A stretch of 64,000 nucleotides of DNA from Flexicrinis sp001567485 (GTDB lineage: Bacteria; Chloroflexota; Anaerolineae; Aggregatilineales; Phototrophicaceae): positions 1 through 64,000 of the forward strand of contig SZPI01000002.1 of assembly GCA_030263635.1 (NCBI GenBank), given 5' to 3'. The position numbers were made by a program, and so were the translations under genes. The notes below the pieces were generated by a model. The model saw only the letters and a program-made list of their open reading frames with translations, ran no database searches and was not told the DNA's origin. This document shows, piece after piece, positions 18,562-27,635 of this stretch (position 1 is the stretch's first letter; every line of letters begins with the position of its first letter).

Positions 18562-19998
18562 CTAGTACGCGCCCTGTCGCAGCAATACGCGGGGCAGCGT
18601 CATCATCAGTATTTGTACATCAAGACTGATCGACCAGTTCTCAATATAGTAAATATCTAACAGGCACATCTCGTCGAAGGGGACTTCACTGCGGCCGCTG
18701 ACCTGCCACAACCCCGTAATCCCCGGCATGGTCTCAAGCCGCTGGCGATGCCACGGCTTATACATTGCGACCTCGTCTGGCGTGGGCGGGCGCGGGCCGA
18801 TCAGGCTCATCTGACCGCGCACAACGTTAATCAGATTGGGCAGCTCGTCGATACTCGTGCGGCGGATAAACCAGCCGACCCGCGTGACGCGCCAATCGTC
18901 TTTGAACTTCGGGTGCAGCGGATCTTGTTCGTACTGCGAGATCATCTCCTGCTGATACTTGTCGGCATCGGGGATCATGCTGCGGAACTTGTAGATCGTG
19001 AACGGCTTGCCGTTCTCCCCGATACGCTGCTGCGCGTAGATGATCGGCCCCTTCCGTTCGAGCCATATCGCCAGCGCAACCAGCGCGAATATCGTCAGGA
19101 TGACCGGCAGCGTGACTAGAATGATGATCAGATCCATCAGCCGTTTGAGCATCCGTTCGATACCCTTCAGCTTCGGCTTGCCCGTCACGCCCAGCAGCGG
19201 AATGCCGTCGAGGTTCTCGACCTGCACCTGCCGCAAGTTGAGCTGGAATAGATCCGGCACGACCCGGACTTCGGCCCCCGCACGCCGCGCAGTGTCCACC
19301 ATTTGCAGAATCTGATCGTGGTACGACCACGTCAGAGTGATCACCACTAGATTGACCCGGTGCTGCTCGATCATCGCCGCGAGGTTCTCAAAGCCGCCGA
19401 GTCCACGCACACGGCCCAAGTCGGTCGCGCCGATCTCCGGGTCGTCATCGAGGTAACCAACCAGACCGTAGCCCAGCTCTTTACGAGCCAGCATCGTGCG
19501 CAATACCGCCTGCCCAACCTCCCCCGCGCCCACGATCAGCACGCGCTCCACGCCGATGCCCTGCGCCCGGCGATGGGCGTCGATCATCCGCTTGATGATT
19601 CGCGCGCCACCGAGCAGCACAACGGTGGAGAGCGCCACCCACACAAGCATCAAACGGCTGAAGAACAGCGGCTGAGAAATGAAGCTGAGCGCCATCACGA
19701 TCACGGTCGCGTTCGTCACGCCGTTGACAATCGTAAACAGCTCCTGCATGTAGGCCCTGCCGCGCACATGGCGGTACAAGCCCGATCCGCGGTATTGAAT
19801 CGTCAGCCAGATGACGTAAAACACCATGTACGGGATATACGGCTCGAAGGTCGTCGTGTTGATCTCAAGCACCGGACGGATGATCTGAAGCTGGTAGCGC
19901 ATGACATAACCGATGGCAAACGCGGCCAGCGCCAGCACGACATCAAGCCACGGAAAGAGATCCACTTGCGCGGCGGAAGATGCCTTTTGCGCGTTCAT
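18562..19998 (-). CDS. Polyprenyl-phosphate sugar-1-phosphate transferase (WbaP/WcaJ-like)
   Basis: The enzyme starts exopolysaccharide or O-unit assembly by moving a sugar-1-phosphate onto undecaprenyl phosphate at the inner membrane. The 478-residue protein has about four N-terminal membrane segments (for example PWLDVVLALAAFAIGYVM), a Rossmann-type CoA-binding-3 domain (RVLIVGAGEVGQAVLRTML, about 145-245), another membrane segment near 295, and the catalytic C-terminal domain with KFRSMIPDADK, RRTSIDELPNLINV, MSLIGPRP and PGITGLWQVSGRS. These are the signature blocks of the bacterial sugar transferase family. Its ATG overlaps the stop of the upstream GT4 gene by four bases (ATGA), so the two are translationally coupled. 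The sugar is not predictable; glucose or galactose are common. Confidence 0.92.
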   Translation of the reverse strand: MNAQKASSAAQVDLFPWLDVVLALAAFAIGYVMRYQLQIIRPVLEINTTTFEPYIPYMVFYVIWLTIQYRGSGLYRHVRGRAYMQELFTIVNGVTNATVIVMALSFISQPLFFSRLMLVWVALSTVVLLGGARIIKRMIDAHRRAQGIGVERVLIVGAGEVGQAVLRTMLARKELGYGLVGYLDDDPEIGATDLGRVRGLGGFENLAAMIEQHRVNLVVITLTWSYHDQILQMVDTARRAGAEVRVVPDLFQLNLRQVQVENLDGIPLLGVTGKPKLKGIERMLKRLMDLIIILVTLPVILTIFALVALAIWLERKGPIIYAQQRIGENGKPFTIYKFRSMIPDADKYQQEMISQYEQDPLHPKFKDDWRVTRVGWFIRRTSIDELPNLINVVRGQMSLIGPRPPTPDEVAMYKPWHRQRLETMPGITGLWQVSGRSEVPFDEMCLLDIYYIENWSISLDVQILMMTLPRVLLRQGAY

Positions 19999-21113
19999 TC
20001 GAAACCTTTGTGATACGCACCCACGGTTTGGCGCGCAGTCCTTTCCCAGCTAAACGTCGCGGCCCGTTCGATGCCCGCCTGAGCCGCAGCACGCCGCCAT
20101 GCTTCGTCCGCATTGGCGCGCCTCAGGGCATTTGTGAGGTCGTCGACCGAGCGTGGGTCAACACGCAGCGCGACATCCCCCGTGACCTCGGGCAGCGACG
20201 ATCTATCCGACGTGACAACCGGCGTCCCGCACGCCATCGCTTCCAGCACGGGCAAACCGAAACCTTCGTAAAGCGAGGGAAACACGAACAACTCGGCGCT
20301 ATTGTACCAGAGGGGCAGTTCCTCAACAGGCACGTAACCGATAAATCGTACAGCATCGGCGAGGTTCAGGCGGCGGACAGCCTCGAACACGTCACCGGAG
20401 AGCCACCCTCTGCCGCCCCCAATAATCAGCGGTGGACGGCCACCGGGATCGAGCTGTGCATACGCCGTCAACAGCCGCACAAGATTCTTGCGCGGCTCGA
20501 TCGTCCCGACAAACAGCCAGAAGCGATCAGGCAGATTGTTCGCCGCACGAAACGCATCGACGTCGGCAGCTGGCAGCGGTCTAAACCGTTCGGGATCATG
20601 CGCGCCGAGAGCGATGTCGATCTTGTCGCGGGGGATGCGGAACACATTCACGAGATCGTCCGCCGTGCTTTGCGAAATGGCGATGACACGCCGCGCGCGG
20701 CGGCATGACAGCGGCGTAAGCAAGCGAAGGTACAACCGCCGCGCGGGGGTCAGCACCTGCGGATAATGGACGAAGCTCAGGTCATACGCGGTGACGACCG
20801 CCGGAATACGTGACAGCATGGGCGATACGAACGCCTGCGCGTGCAGGCCATCCATGCGGCGCGTCGCCCATGGCTGAATCGCCTGCTCCCATGCGATGCG
20901 CTTCAGCGGCCTGCTCGTGTCGATGCTGCTGCGCTGTACGGCATAACCCGCGAGGTCGGCGGAGAACTGCGCCCCCACGAACGCCGTAAACCGCCAGTCT
21001 GTGGGCGCCACACGCGGAATCCAGCGCATGACGTTGGTCATGTAACCGGAGATCCCAGCCGCCCGATAGCTGGCATCTCCGCTCAAAAGGTGTGCATTCA
21101 ATCCAATGTGCAT
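19995..21113 (-). CDS. Glycosyltransferase family 4
   Basis: This 372-residue GT-B-fold retaining glycosyltransferase has the N-terminal acceptor half beginning MHIGLNAHLL, an interdomain stretch RFWLFVGTIEPRKNL, and the nucleotide-sugar site YEGFGLPVLEAMACGTPVV (about 280-300) with both Glu residues of the EX7E motif. It most likely adds a sugar in the same polysaccharide pathway as the overlapping sugar transferase gene that follows. The perfect -10 TATAAT on the minus strand (21127-21122) lies only eight bases from the ATG, so the transcript would begin with almost no leader. Confidence 0.9.
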   Translation of the reverse strand: MHIGLNAHLLSGDASYRAAGISGYMTNVMRWIPRVAPTDWRFTAFVGAQFSADLAGYAVQRSSIDTSRPLKRIAWEQAIQPWATRRMDGLHAQAFVSPMLSRIPAVVTAYDLSFVHYPQVLTPARRLYLRLLTPLSCRRARRVIAISQSTADDLVNVFRIPRDKIDIALGAHDPERFRPLPAADVDAFRAANNLPDRFWLFVGTIEPRKNLVRLLTAYAQLDPGGRPPLIIGGGRGWLSGDVFEAVRRLNLADAVRFIGYVPVEELPLWYNSAELFVFPSLYEGFGLPVLEAMACGTPVVTSDRSSLPEVTGDVALRVDPRSVDDLTNALRRANADEAWRRAAAQAGIERAATFSWERTARQTVGAYHKGFE

Positions 21114-21121
21114 GAAGGCGC

Positions 21122-21127
21122 ATTATA
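21122..21127 (-). promoter_or_regulatory. -10 element giving a nearly leaderless GT4 transcript
   Basis: TATAAT on the minus strand ends eight bases before the A of the GT4 start codon at 21113. With normal spacing to the start site the transcript leader would be only two or three bases. No convincing -35 or ribosome-binding site accompanies it. Confidence 0.4.
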
Positions 21128-21199
21128 GGGGAGTGTTTTCATTGTGCCTACGCCGCAGCACAGGGGTATAGTTATTCGCAAACGAAGGAGTTCACAACA

Positions 21200-22138
21200 G
21201 TGCGGGCAACGCTATCCCCAGCCAATGTTTCACTGCTCTCGACCGTCGCGCAAGTGCGTACCGGGTGGGTCACGACGGTACGGTGGTCGCCCGACGGGCA
21301 GACTATCGCCGTCGCCACCGGCCAGCAGGTTAATCTCTACGTCCGGTCATTCGGCGCCCAGCCGACGTTTCGGCTTACTGGCTTCGACGCGCCCGTCAAG
21401 AACATCGCGTTCAGCCGCTACGGAAAGATGATTGCTACGGCCAGCACGGACGGATGGCTGAGACTCTGGGACATCCGCGCGGCGCCAACCCGATCCCACG
21501 CCTTCCATGTCGGCGATGCCTTGACCTGCGTATGCTTCAGTGGAGACGAACGGCGCGTCGTTGCCGGTACCGGTGAGGGCGAAGTCCGGGTCTGGGAGAT
21601 CGCAACTGGAGCCGTCACGGTCATGCCGGATCGGCATGCGGCTGAAGTCACGACTGTGATCTGGGATTCGGGATGGATTTACAGCACCGGACGGGACGGC
21701 AAGCTGCTTCGCCATAACGTGTACGAAGCGGAACCGGCCCGCGTCGTCGCAAGCTATACAGATGCGCTGCGCGACCTCGCCCTCAACACGCGCGGCCGCG
21801 CCGTCCACGCCGTCAGCCGCGATGGCCGCTTGAACACATGGTCAAGCGAGGGCAACCTGCGAAGCCGCGTGCTTGCGCATGATGGTGGAGCAGACTGCGC
21901 GGCGCTCACGGCGAACGGTACGCTGCTGGCGACCGGGGGCCGCGATAACCTCGTTCGCCTCTGGGATGCCAAAGCCCTCATCACGTCCGATGCCGAACCC
22001 CTCACGACGCTTCATGCGCACGCCAAGCCGGTGCTCACCGCCGCGTTCAACCCCCTCGGAACGATGCTCATCACCGGCAGCGGTGACAATAGTGTAAGGT
22101 TGTGGTCGGTCGAGGAGCGCAATAACGCCGGAAATTGA
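21200..22138 (+). CDS. WD40-repeat protein
   Basis: The 312-residue protein consists of about seven WD40 units that should form one complete beta-propeller. Recognisable blades end in VRLWDAKA, VRLWSVEE, LRLWDIRA and VRVWEIAT, each preceded by the usual His/Asp-containing turn (for example RDNLVRLWD). There is no signal peptide, membrane segment or fused kinase or peptidase domain, so it is a cytoplasmic scaffold candidate with unknown partners. The start is a GTG with AAGGAG upstream. It is divergent from the GT4 gene and followed after 60 bases by a phosphoesterase with its own -10 box. Confidence 0.85.
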   Translation: MRATLSPANVSLLSTVAQVRTGWVTTVRWSPDGQTIAVATGQQVNLYVRSFGAQPTFRLTGFDAPVKNIAFSRYGKMIATASTDGWLRLWDIRAAPTRSHAFHVGDALTCVCFSGDERRVVAGTGEGEVRVWEIATGAVTVMPDRHAAEVTTVIWDSGWIYSTGRDGKLLRHNVYEAEPARVVASYTDALRDLALNTRGRAVHAVSRDGRLNTWSSEGNLRSRVLAHDGGADCAALTANGTLLATGGRDNLVRLWDAKALITSDAEPLTTLHAHAKPVLTAAFNPLGTMLITGSGDNSVRLWSVEERNNAGN

Positions 22139-22163
22139 TTACACGGTTCTAACCCCACTGCGC

Positions 22164-22169
22164 TATAAT
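22164..22169 (+). promoter_or_regulatory. -10 element of the YfcE-like phosphoesterase gene
   Basis: A perfect TATAAT lies 29 bases upstream of the ATG at 22199. A poor -35 candidate, TTACAC, lies 19 bases further upstream. This supports separate transcription from the WD40 gene. Confidence 0.4.
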
Positions 22170-22198
22170 CTCCACATTGCGAACAATAGGGTTAACGG

Positions 22199-22792
22199 AT
22201 GGAACTCGGAATCATTTCGGACATCCATGGAGACCTACGCGCCTTAGACACCGCCTTAGAACGACTAACCAATTACCATCACGTACAGCACATCTTATGT
22301 GCAGGTGACCTCATTGGCCGCGGCCCTGATTGGGATGCCGTGGTCACGAGAGTCCGCGAGATGGGCATTATTACCGTTCGGGGCAACCATGACGAGTGGG
22401 ATGCTAGCCTCAGTCCCGAAAACGCAGAGTTCATCCAGTCTCTGCCAATCGACTGGCGTGGCAGATTCGGTTCGACGTTGGTGTATCTGTGTCACGGTAA
22501 GCCGGGTAACAATCTGTGGGGTCTATACCGTGACCACATCTCCAATACGCTGCTGGATATGATGCTGGCCTCGCTCAAGGTCGACGTATTGGTCACCGGC
22601 CACACACACGTGCCGCTGTACGCCCGTGTGACTCGGGGCTGTGCGGTGAATCCCGGCTCGCTCTACACGTTTAAGAGCGCCCGCTCGACCTCACATACCT
22701 ATGCGGTATTGTCGCTGCCTTCGCTGGAGTTCGAGGTGTTCGACCTGACGCGGCCAATCGCTGAGCCGATCAGCGCCGAACTGTATCGCTAA
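22199..22792 (+). CDS. Metallophosphoesterase of the YfcE/MJ0936 type
   Basis: The 197-residue enzyme shows the dimetal phosphoesterase motifs: ISDIHGDLRAL (Asp and His ligands), CAGDLIGRGPDWD, VRGNHDEW, CHGKPG, and TGHTHVPLY followed by NPGSL. Small proteins of this type are cyclic-nucleotide or phosphodiester hydrolases with broad activity in vitro; the natural substrate is not deducible. No signal peptide is present. The start ATG is preceded by AGGGTT, a weak ribosome-binding site. The 102 bases between its stop and the next convergent gene contain no strong terminator. Confidence 0.88.
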   Translation: MELGIISDIHGDLRALDTALERLTNYHHVQHILCAGDLIGRGPDWDAVVTRVREMGIITVRGNHDEWDASLSPENAEFIQSLPIDWRGRFGSTLVYLCHGKPGNNLWGLYRDHISNTLLDMMLASLKVDVLVTGHTHVPLYARVTRGCAVNPGSLYTFKSARSTSHTYAVLSLPSLEFEVFDLTRPIAEPISAELYR

Positions 22793-22894
22793 ACAAGCCG
22801 TTGAAAGTGCCGGGTGATGGGTGATGCGAAAATTCCACGCTGCATCGCTCACCGACCACGGCGTCACAGGAGGCCAACGCCCTCGACGTTCGGC

Positions 22895-24727
22895 TTAGTC
22901 GATCGTGAACTCGCCAAGCTCTAGGACTTCCCCGCCATCGGGGCGCAGCAGCCGTTCCGTCCCGCCATCGACAAACCGGTAAACGACGACGCCCGCCCGA
23001 TACGTCCCCCCGGGTAGAAGTGCGCCATCCGGCGTGGTCAGCAGCTTCGGATCATACACCACTTCCCCCGGAGTGAAGCTCGATACAGGGCGTTCGCCCA
23101 TCATTGGCGGGCTGTCCATTTGCGCGACCAGCGCACCGTCCGAGTCGAGCAGGAAGGCGCTGGTCACCAGCATTTCCGTCACCGGTGTTTCAACCGACCA
23201 CCACAGGTCGATGCGCCCGCGATTTTGCAGCAGTTTTGCACGCCTCAGCACCAGCGGCCCGATTTGACCGACTTCACCCTCCGGCATGCGGTCGAATCGA
23301 TAACTGTCCAGCCGGCTGTTCTGAATGTGCGGTGTCGTCCGGTGCATCGTCTGAACAAAGCCTGCGCTCTGCAAGACGTCGAAGATCTGCGTTTCGGAGC
23401 TCCAGTGCAGCAGCCAAACAGTATCGTGCGAATTCACGACCTGCGGCAGTTCCGCGCTGAACGTCAGCGGCTGGCTCTCGCGCCAGCGTTTGAGTGACCG
23501 CAGCTCAGTGCCTTGAGGCAGCGCGCGATCGAAGTAATACTCCAGCATGGAATCCCCGCCGCCGATCTCCATGAGCACCAGTTCGCCGGGCCGGACGAAC
23601 GACGCCACCGTGTCGACATACTGCTCCCACGGCCCCTTGATCCGGTAGAAGTCGACCGACGTCACGCCCGACACAACCAACGTCACCACGATAAACATGC
23701 GCGCGCCGGCCGGAAACCGCATCAATCCCAGCGCGATCAGGAGCGCAATGGCGGGCGTCACGTGTGAAATCCGATGTGCGGCGAGCACTGGCACGTAATT
23801 CGTCGCGATCCACGTCAGCGCCAGCGGCAGCGCGATCCACAGAATCAGCAGCACGCCAATCCGTCGCTCCAGGGGACGTCTGGATGGTTGGAGCCATGCG
23901 ATTGCGCCGACGCCGAGCAGTCCCACGGTCAGCGGCCACATCTGCCCGAACCAAATGTCACGGTAGCGCAGCAGCGTGTCCCATGTGGCCGGATCGGCGC
24001 GATCTGCGCCAGCGCCATTACCGACCTGCTGGACACCGACCGCAAGCAGCCACGGGGCCGCGGCGGCGGCGGCAGCGATCAGCGCGGCCACCAGTGGGAT
24101 CGCGCGACGCGGACGCATCGTCAGAACAGCGTGCAGACCGATTGTGACCGGTATCCATGCGCCGAGGTAGTTGACGTAGACCAGCGCCGCGCTGCACACA
24201 GCGAGCACGACGAGCATGCCGCGCCGGCCCCGTTTCAACCAGCGGACATAGGCGATCACCGCCGCGACGGACAGCGCCGACTGGACGGTGTACATCCGCG
24301 CCTCTTGGCTGAGATCGACCTCAAGGTCGGACAGCACCATCATCAGCGCGGCAAGACCGGCGAAGACGGCCGCCTGACGGGGAGCTTGCATCACAGAAAG
24401 ATCGAGCGCAAGACGAAAGACCAGTGCCACCGTCAGCAGACCGGCCAGCGCCGAAGGCAGGCGCAGCGCAAGCTCGGACGTTCCAGCGACGTCCGCCCAC
24501 AGGCGCAGCGCACCAAAGTACAGCGGTGGATGCACGTCGGAGCGCAAAAGCCCGACCAGATCGGACGTCTGCGTGGCGAAATACGTGAAGCCCTCGTCTG
24601 CCCAGATATCTTGTGCGCCGATATCGTGAATACGCACGACCGCGGCCGCAAGCAGCAGCGCGACAATCGCGAGCCACGCCCACCCCACCGGCCTAGACAC
24701 GGATCCCCGCGGCACGCGCTCGCTCAA
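22895..24727 (-). CDS. Multi-pass glycosyltransferase of the GT39/ArnT type
   Basis: The 610-residue protein has about 10 membrane segments (from WLAIVALLLAAAVVRI through RMFIVVTLVVSGV), then a soluble beta-rich domain of about 240 residues. The first periplasmic loop holds DIWADEGFTYF, where the Asp-Glu pair matches the catalytic acidic site of the dolichyl/undecaprenyl-phosphate-mannose transferase superfamily, followed by the family's Asp-Val-His-Pro-Pro-Leu (DVHPPLY). Such enzymes move a sugar from a polyprenyl carrier to a protein or lipid outside the membrane. The annotated start is a TTG at 24727, which overlaps the CitE-like gene by 35 bases. A GTG at 24700, eight bases before the end of that gene with GGGG upstream, is an attractive alternative. 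Confidence 0.85.
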   Translation of the reverse strand: MSERVPRGSVSRPVGWAWLAIVALLLAAAVVRIHDIGAQDIWADEGFTYFATQTSDLVGLLRSDVHPPLYFGALRLWADVAGTSELALRLPSALAGLLTVALVFRLALDLSVMQAPRQAAVFAGLAALMMVLSDLEVDLSQEARMYTVQSALSVAAVIAYVRWLKRGRRGMLVVLAVCSAALVYVNYLGAWIPVTIGLHAVLTMRPRRAIPLVAALIAAAAAAAPWLLAVGVQQVGNGAGADRADPATWDTLLRYRDIWFGQMWPLTVGLLGVGAIAWLQPSRRPLERRIGVLLILWIALPLALTWIATNYVPVLAAHRISHVTPAIALLIALGLMRFPAGARMFIVVTLVVSGVTSVDFYRIKGPWEQYVDTVASFVRPGELVLMEIGGGDSMLEYYFDRALPQGTELRSLKRWRESQPLTFSAELPQVVNSHDTVWLLHWSSETQIFDVLQSAGFVQTMHRTTPHIQNSRLDSYRFDRMPEGEVGQIGPLVLRRAKLLQNRGRIDLWWSVETPVTEMLVTSAFLLDSDGALVAQMDSPPMMGERPVSSFTPGEVVYDPKLLTTPDGALLPGGTYRAGVVVYRFVDGGTERLLRPDGGEVLELGEFTID

Positions 24728-25583
24728 GCACCCATCGAGCCGCGCGGATCATCGGCATGTCGATCATCTTGCCTTCAAACGCAAACACGCCCTCGCCCGC
24801 CGCTTCGCGGGCATCGAACTCAGTGACCAACCGGCGCGCGCGGTCGATCTGTTCAGCCGTCGGCGTGAACACCTGCTGGATCGGGTTCACCTGCCGCGGA
24901 TGAATGGCGAACTTGCCGGTATATCCCATCTCCATCGCGCACCGTGCGTCAGCGACCAGCAGTGTTTCGTCCGCCTTGAAGTTGATGAAAGGGGTATCGA
25001 GGGCTTGCAAGCCGAACGCTTTAGCGTGCAGCACGACCGCACTGCGCGCATACTGCGATTCATGCCCGTTCTGCGTGCGAACCGCCCCCATATCGCCCGC
25101 GAGATCTTCCGCGCCGAACGCCAGCGCGTCGAGCCGGCGCGAGGCGGCGGCGATCTCCGCAAGGCGCACAATGCCCATCGCCGTCTCGATGATCGCGATC
25201 AAGCGGATTTCGCCGGGCGGCCACCCCCGCTGCTGTTCGGCCGCCGTCATCCACGAGTCGATATGCGAGATGTCAGCAGCCGATTCGACCTTCGGAAGCA
25301 CGTACGCATCAGGCCGGCCGTCAACGGTGCCTTCCAGATCAAGCATGCACAGTGCACCAGACGAAACCGGGTTGAGGCGCACCGTTCGTTCGACCGTGCC
25401 GAAATCGACCTCGCGGAGCGCCGCCGCGACAGCCGCGCGCGCGGCGGGTTTGTTGGCGAGCGTAACCGCATCCTCAAGATCCATAATGATGGAGTCGGCG
25501 CCAGCAGATGCCCCCTTCTCGATCTTGCGCCGGTCATCCCCCGGCATGAACAGCATCGCCCGCCGAACACGTTGCAGCGTCAT
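24693..25583 (-). CDS. CoA ester lyase (CitE/HpcH-HpaI aldolase family)
   Basis: The 296-residue TIM-barrel protein has the family marks RAMLFMPGDDRRKIEKG, DSIIMDLEDAV (Asp/Glu metal ligands), VRLNPV, VLPKVES, and IETAMGIVRLAEI with the second metal Glu, then FAIHPRQVNPIQQVFTP near the C-terminus. Members cleave citryl-CoA, malyl-CoA, beta-methylmalyl-CoA or citramalyl-CoA. With no citF or citD beside it, a free-standing CoA-ester lyase or thioesterase role is more likely than citrate lyase. Start ATG at 25583. Its 3' end overlaps the GT39 gene, suggesting cotranscription without an obvious functional link. Confidence 0.88.
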   Translation of the reverse strand: MTLQRVRRAMLFMPGDDRRKIEKGASAGADSIIMDLEDAVTLANKPAARAAVAAALREVDFGTVERTVRLNPVSSGALCMLDLEGTVDGRPDAYVLPKVESAADISHIDSWMTAAEQQRGWPPGEIRLIAIIETAMGIVRLAEIAAASRRLDALAFGAEDLAGDMGAVRTQNGHESQYARSAVVLHAKAFGLQALDTPFINFKADETLLVADARCAMEMGYTGKFAIHPRQVNPIQQVFTPTAEQIDRARRLVTEFDAREAAGEGVFAFEGKMIDMPMIRAARWVLERARAAGIRV

Positions 25584-25694
25584 AGTTTCCCCTCACCGAA
25601 TGACTTGAGTGTGACGCCGAACACCATCATCGTCAAGCGCCGAGCCGTGTGCTATCGTTTGATGGCTTCGGCGGTGGGTCGGTGAGGTGCGTGG

Positions 25695-27635
25695 ATGCGG
25701 TGGTTGGTGATCGCGGTATTCGTGCTGGTTGTCGCGGGGTGCGAAACGCTGGAGGAACCAGCACCGCTTCCGACACGTATGCAGCTCCTTTCCGAGACCG
25801 CAGCGCCGGCTAACCCCTCGCCTTCGGCGCCGGCGATCGAGCCAACGGCACTAAGGCCCGACGAGGTGCGCGTTTTACTGCCGTTGGAGCCTATCGAAAG
25901 CACGCTCGCTGCCGGTGAGGTCGAACGCTGGTCATTCTCCGCTGAGGCTGGCGACCAAGTCCGCATCCGCAGCCTGAGCACGGCGGTTTCCGTCGGGTTG
26001 ACACTGCTGAATCCTGCGGGCCTCTCCATCGCGACGGGCGTCGACGCGCTGGAAATCACGCTGGGCGGCGGCGGGGCATATCTGCTCGAAACACGCGCGA
26101 TAACCGGTGAGGGATCCTATCAGCTGGGGCTGACGGTCGTCGGCCAGCCTCCGCAGCCCGCGCCAACGTTCACGCTTCCGCCGGTGGTGGTCGGCATCGC
26201 GACACCGACGCCTGCTTATGCAGGACTCGGCCGATTCGTAGGCGAACTCTCCGACGGCACAACACTCCCCGCGGAGTTCGAACCGGTCGACGAGGCGCAT
26301 GTCTATACCTTCAGCGGAATCGAAGGCCAATACGTGCGCGTGCGCCTTAACGTCATCAACGGCGACCTCAAGGCCGTGATGACCGTTTATGACCCCGGCG
26401 CGGTCGCCATCGCAGTAGACTCTGAAAGCGACAACGGAAACGCGATCTTGCGCAATCTCAGACTGCCGTTGGATGGCGAATACTCGATACAGGTCGCGCC
26501 GAACGGTCAGCCGGGTTCCTACGCCATCGACTTGACGGTATATGACACGCCCGTGGCGATCACGCCGACGTACAACCTGACGCCTACAGCTACAGTCGCG
26601 ACGCCTGTGCTGACGCCGACCTATCCGACGGCCGCGCCCGGCGAGCGCATCACCATTGAGCAGCCGGTTGTCGGTCAGATCGAGCACCCCGGCGACATCG
26701 GAATGCACAGCTTCGCGCTGCGCGCTGGCGACATCGTATCGATTGCAGTCAGCGCCGCCGCAGACTCATCGCTTATCCCGCGCGTTGAACTGATCGATCC
26801 AGACGGCGCGCCGGTGTTCACGGCCGTGGGCAACTTATCCCCCACCGTCCGCGAGGCCCTCATTTCCCCATTCACCGCGCTTCTCGACGGCCCGTACACG
26901 GCGATCATCAGCGGCGAAGGCGAGACGACCGGAAGGTATACGTTCTCGTATGGCAGCGGCGCGGTTCGCGCGTTCGTATTCAAGGGGCCGCTGCGCGCTG
27001 ACCGCGGCGAGGTATCGACCATCGCGCGGCCGGCGACCGGTGACATCTGGCACGTCACCCTCAACCGTGGCGATCTCATCACCGCCGGGGTCACGCCGCT
27101 GGACGGCAGCATCGCGCCGATTCTGGAGATGACGAGCGCACGCGGCGAGCTGATCGGCATTGACGCCGAAAGCGCCGGCCCACGATCTCCGCTGATCTCC
27201 GGCGTGCGCGCGCCGGAAACCGGGCTGTACTACCTGCGCGTGCGTCCGCAGCGCGCCGATACCATCGGCCAGTACCAGATCATCTTCCGCTATCTCGACC
27301 TTGGCGGGACGTCAACGCCTGTCCCCGGCACGCTGCCGATCCTCGTGACGGACGGCACGCTGTCGATTGACGAATACGACTTCTATCCCCTGCAAGGGCA
27401 CGCCGGTCAGCGTATCTTGATCGCGGTTGACCCCCTAGAAGGCTCGCCGATCGACCCCTACGCGGCGGTGATCGGCCCGGATGGCCGGGTTCTGATCGAA
27501 GGCGACGACAGCGGCGGCACACTCAGCGCATATTTCGAAGCCGTGCTGCCTGAGGACGGCTTGTATCAAGTGCGCATCAATGGTTATCTATCGGCGGGGA
27601 GCTATCGGCTCACCGTCACGGAGATATTCGACTAG
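25695..27635 (+). CDS. Lipoprotein with repeated PPC-like beta domains
   Basis: The 646-residue protein starts with a signal peptide and lipobox (VLVVAGC, Cys about residue 16), so it should be lipid-anchored outside the cell. After a Pro/Thr spacer it contains four or five domains of about 110 residues like the bacterial pre-peptidase C-terminal (PPC) domain. Each begins with a phrase such as GEVERWSFSAEAGDQVRIR, EAHVYTFSGIEGQYVRVRL or IEHPGDIGMHSFALRAGDIV, and ends near a GxYxLxV strand (GSYQLGLTV, GSYAIDLTV, GSYRLTVTE). Short PT linkers separate them (TYNLTPTATVATPVLTPTYP). No enzyme domain is attached. PPC domains generally bind or keep soluble exported proteins, so a surface adhesion or shielding role is plausible. 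It converges on the esterase at a shared CTAG. Confidence 0.8.
   Translation: MRWLVIAVFVLVVAGCETLEEPAPLPTRMQLLSETAAPANPSPSAPAIEPTALRPDEVRVLLPLEPIESTLAAGEVERWSFSAEAGDQVRIRSLSTAVSVGLTLLNPAGLSIATGVDALEITLGGGGAYLLETRAITGEGSYQLGLTVVGQPPQPAPTFTLPPVVVGIATPTPAYAGLGRFVGELSDGTTLPAEFEPVDEAHVYTFSGIEGQYVRVRLNVINGDLKAVMTVYDPGAVAIAVDSESDNGNAILRNLRLPLDGEYSIQVAPNGQPGSYAIDLTVYDTPVAITPTYNLTPTATVATPVLTPTYPTAAPGERITIEQPVVGQIEHPGDIGMHSFALRAGDIVSIAVSAAADSSLIPRVELIDPDGAPVFTAVGNLSPTVREALISPFTALLDGPYTAIISGEGETTGRYTFSYGSGAVRAFVFKGPLRADRGEVSTIARPATGDIWHVTLNRGDLITAGVTPLDGSIAPILEMTSARGELIGIDAESAGPRSPLISGVRAPETGLYYLRVRPQRADTIGQYQIIFRYLDLGGTSTPVPGTLPILVTDGTLSIDEYDFYPLQGHAGQRILIAVDPLEGSPIDPYAAVIGPDGRVLIEGDDSGGTLSAYFEAVLPEDGLYQVRINGYLSAGSYRLTVTEIFD

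Noticed and set aside
22793..22894. Terminator between the phosphoesterase and GT39 genes
   Set aside because: Only an imperfect, interrupted stem can be drawn, and no T-run follows.
23774..24826. Open frame of 350 codons on the plus strand opposite the GT39-like gene
   Set aside because: It is an Arg/Gln-rich shadow with no hydrophobic pattern, and the membrane protein on the other strand is convincing.
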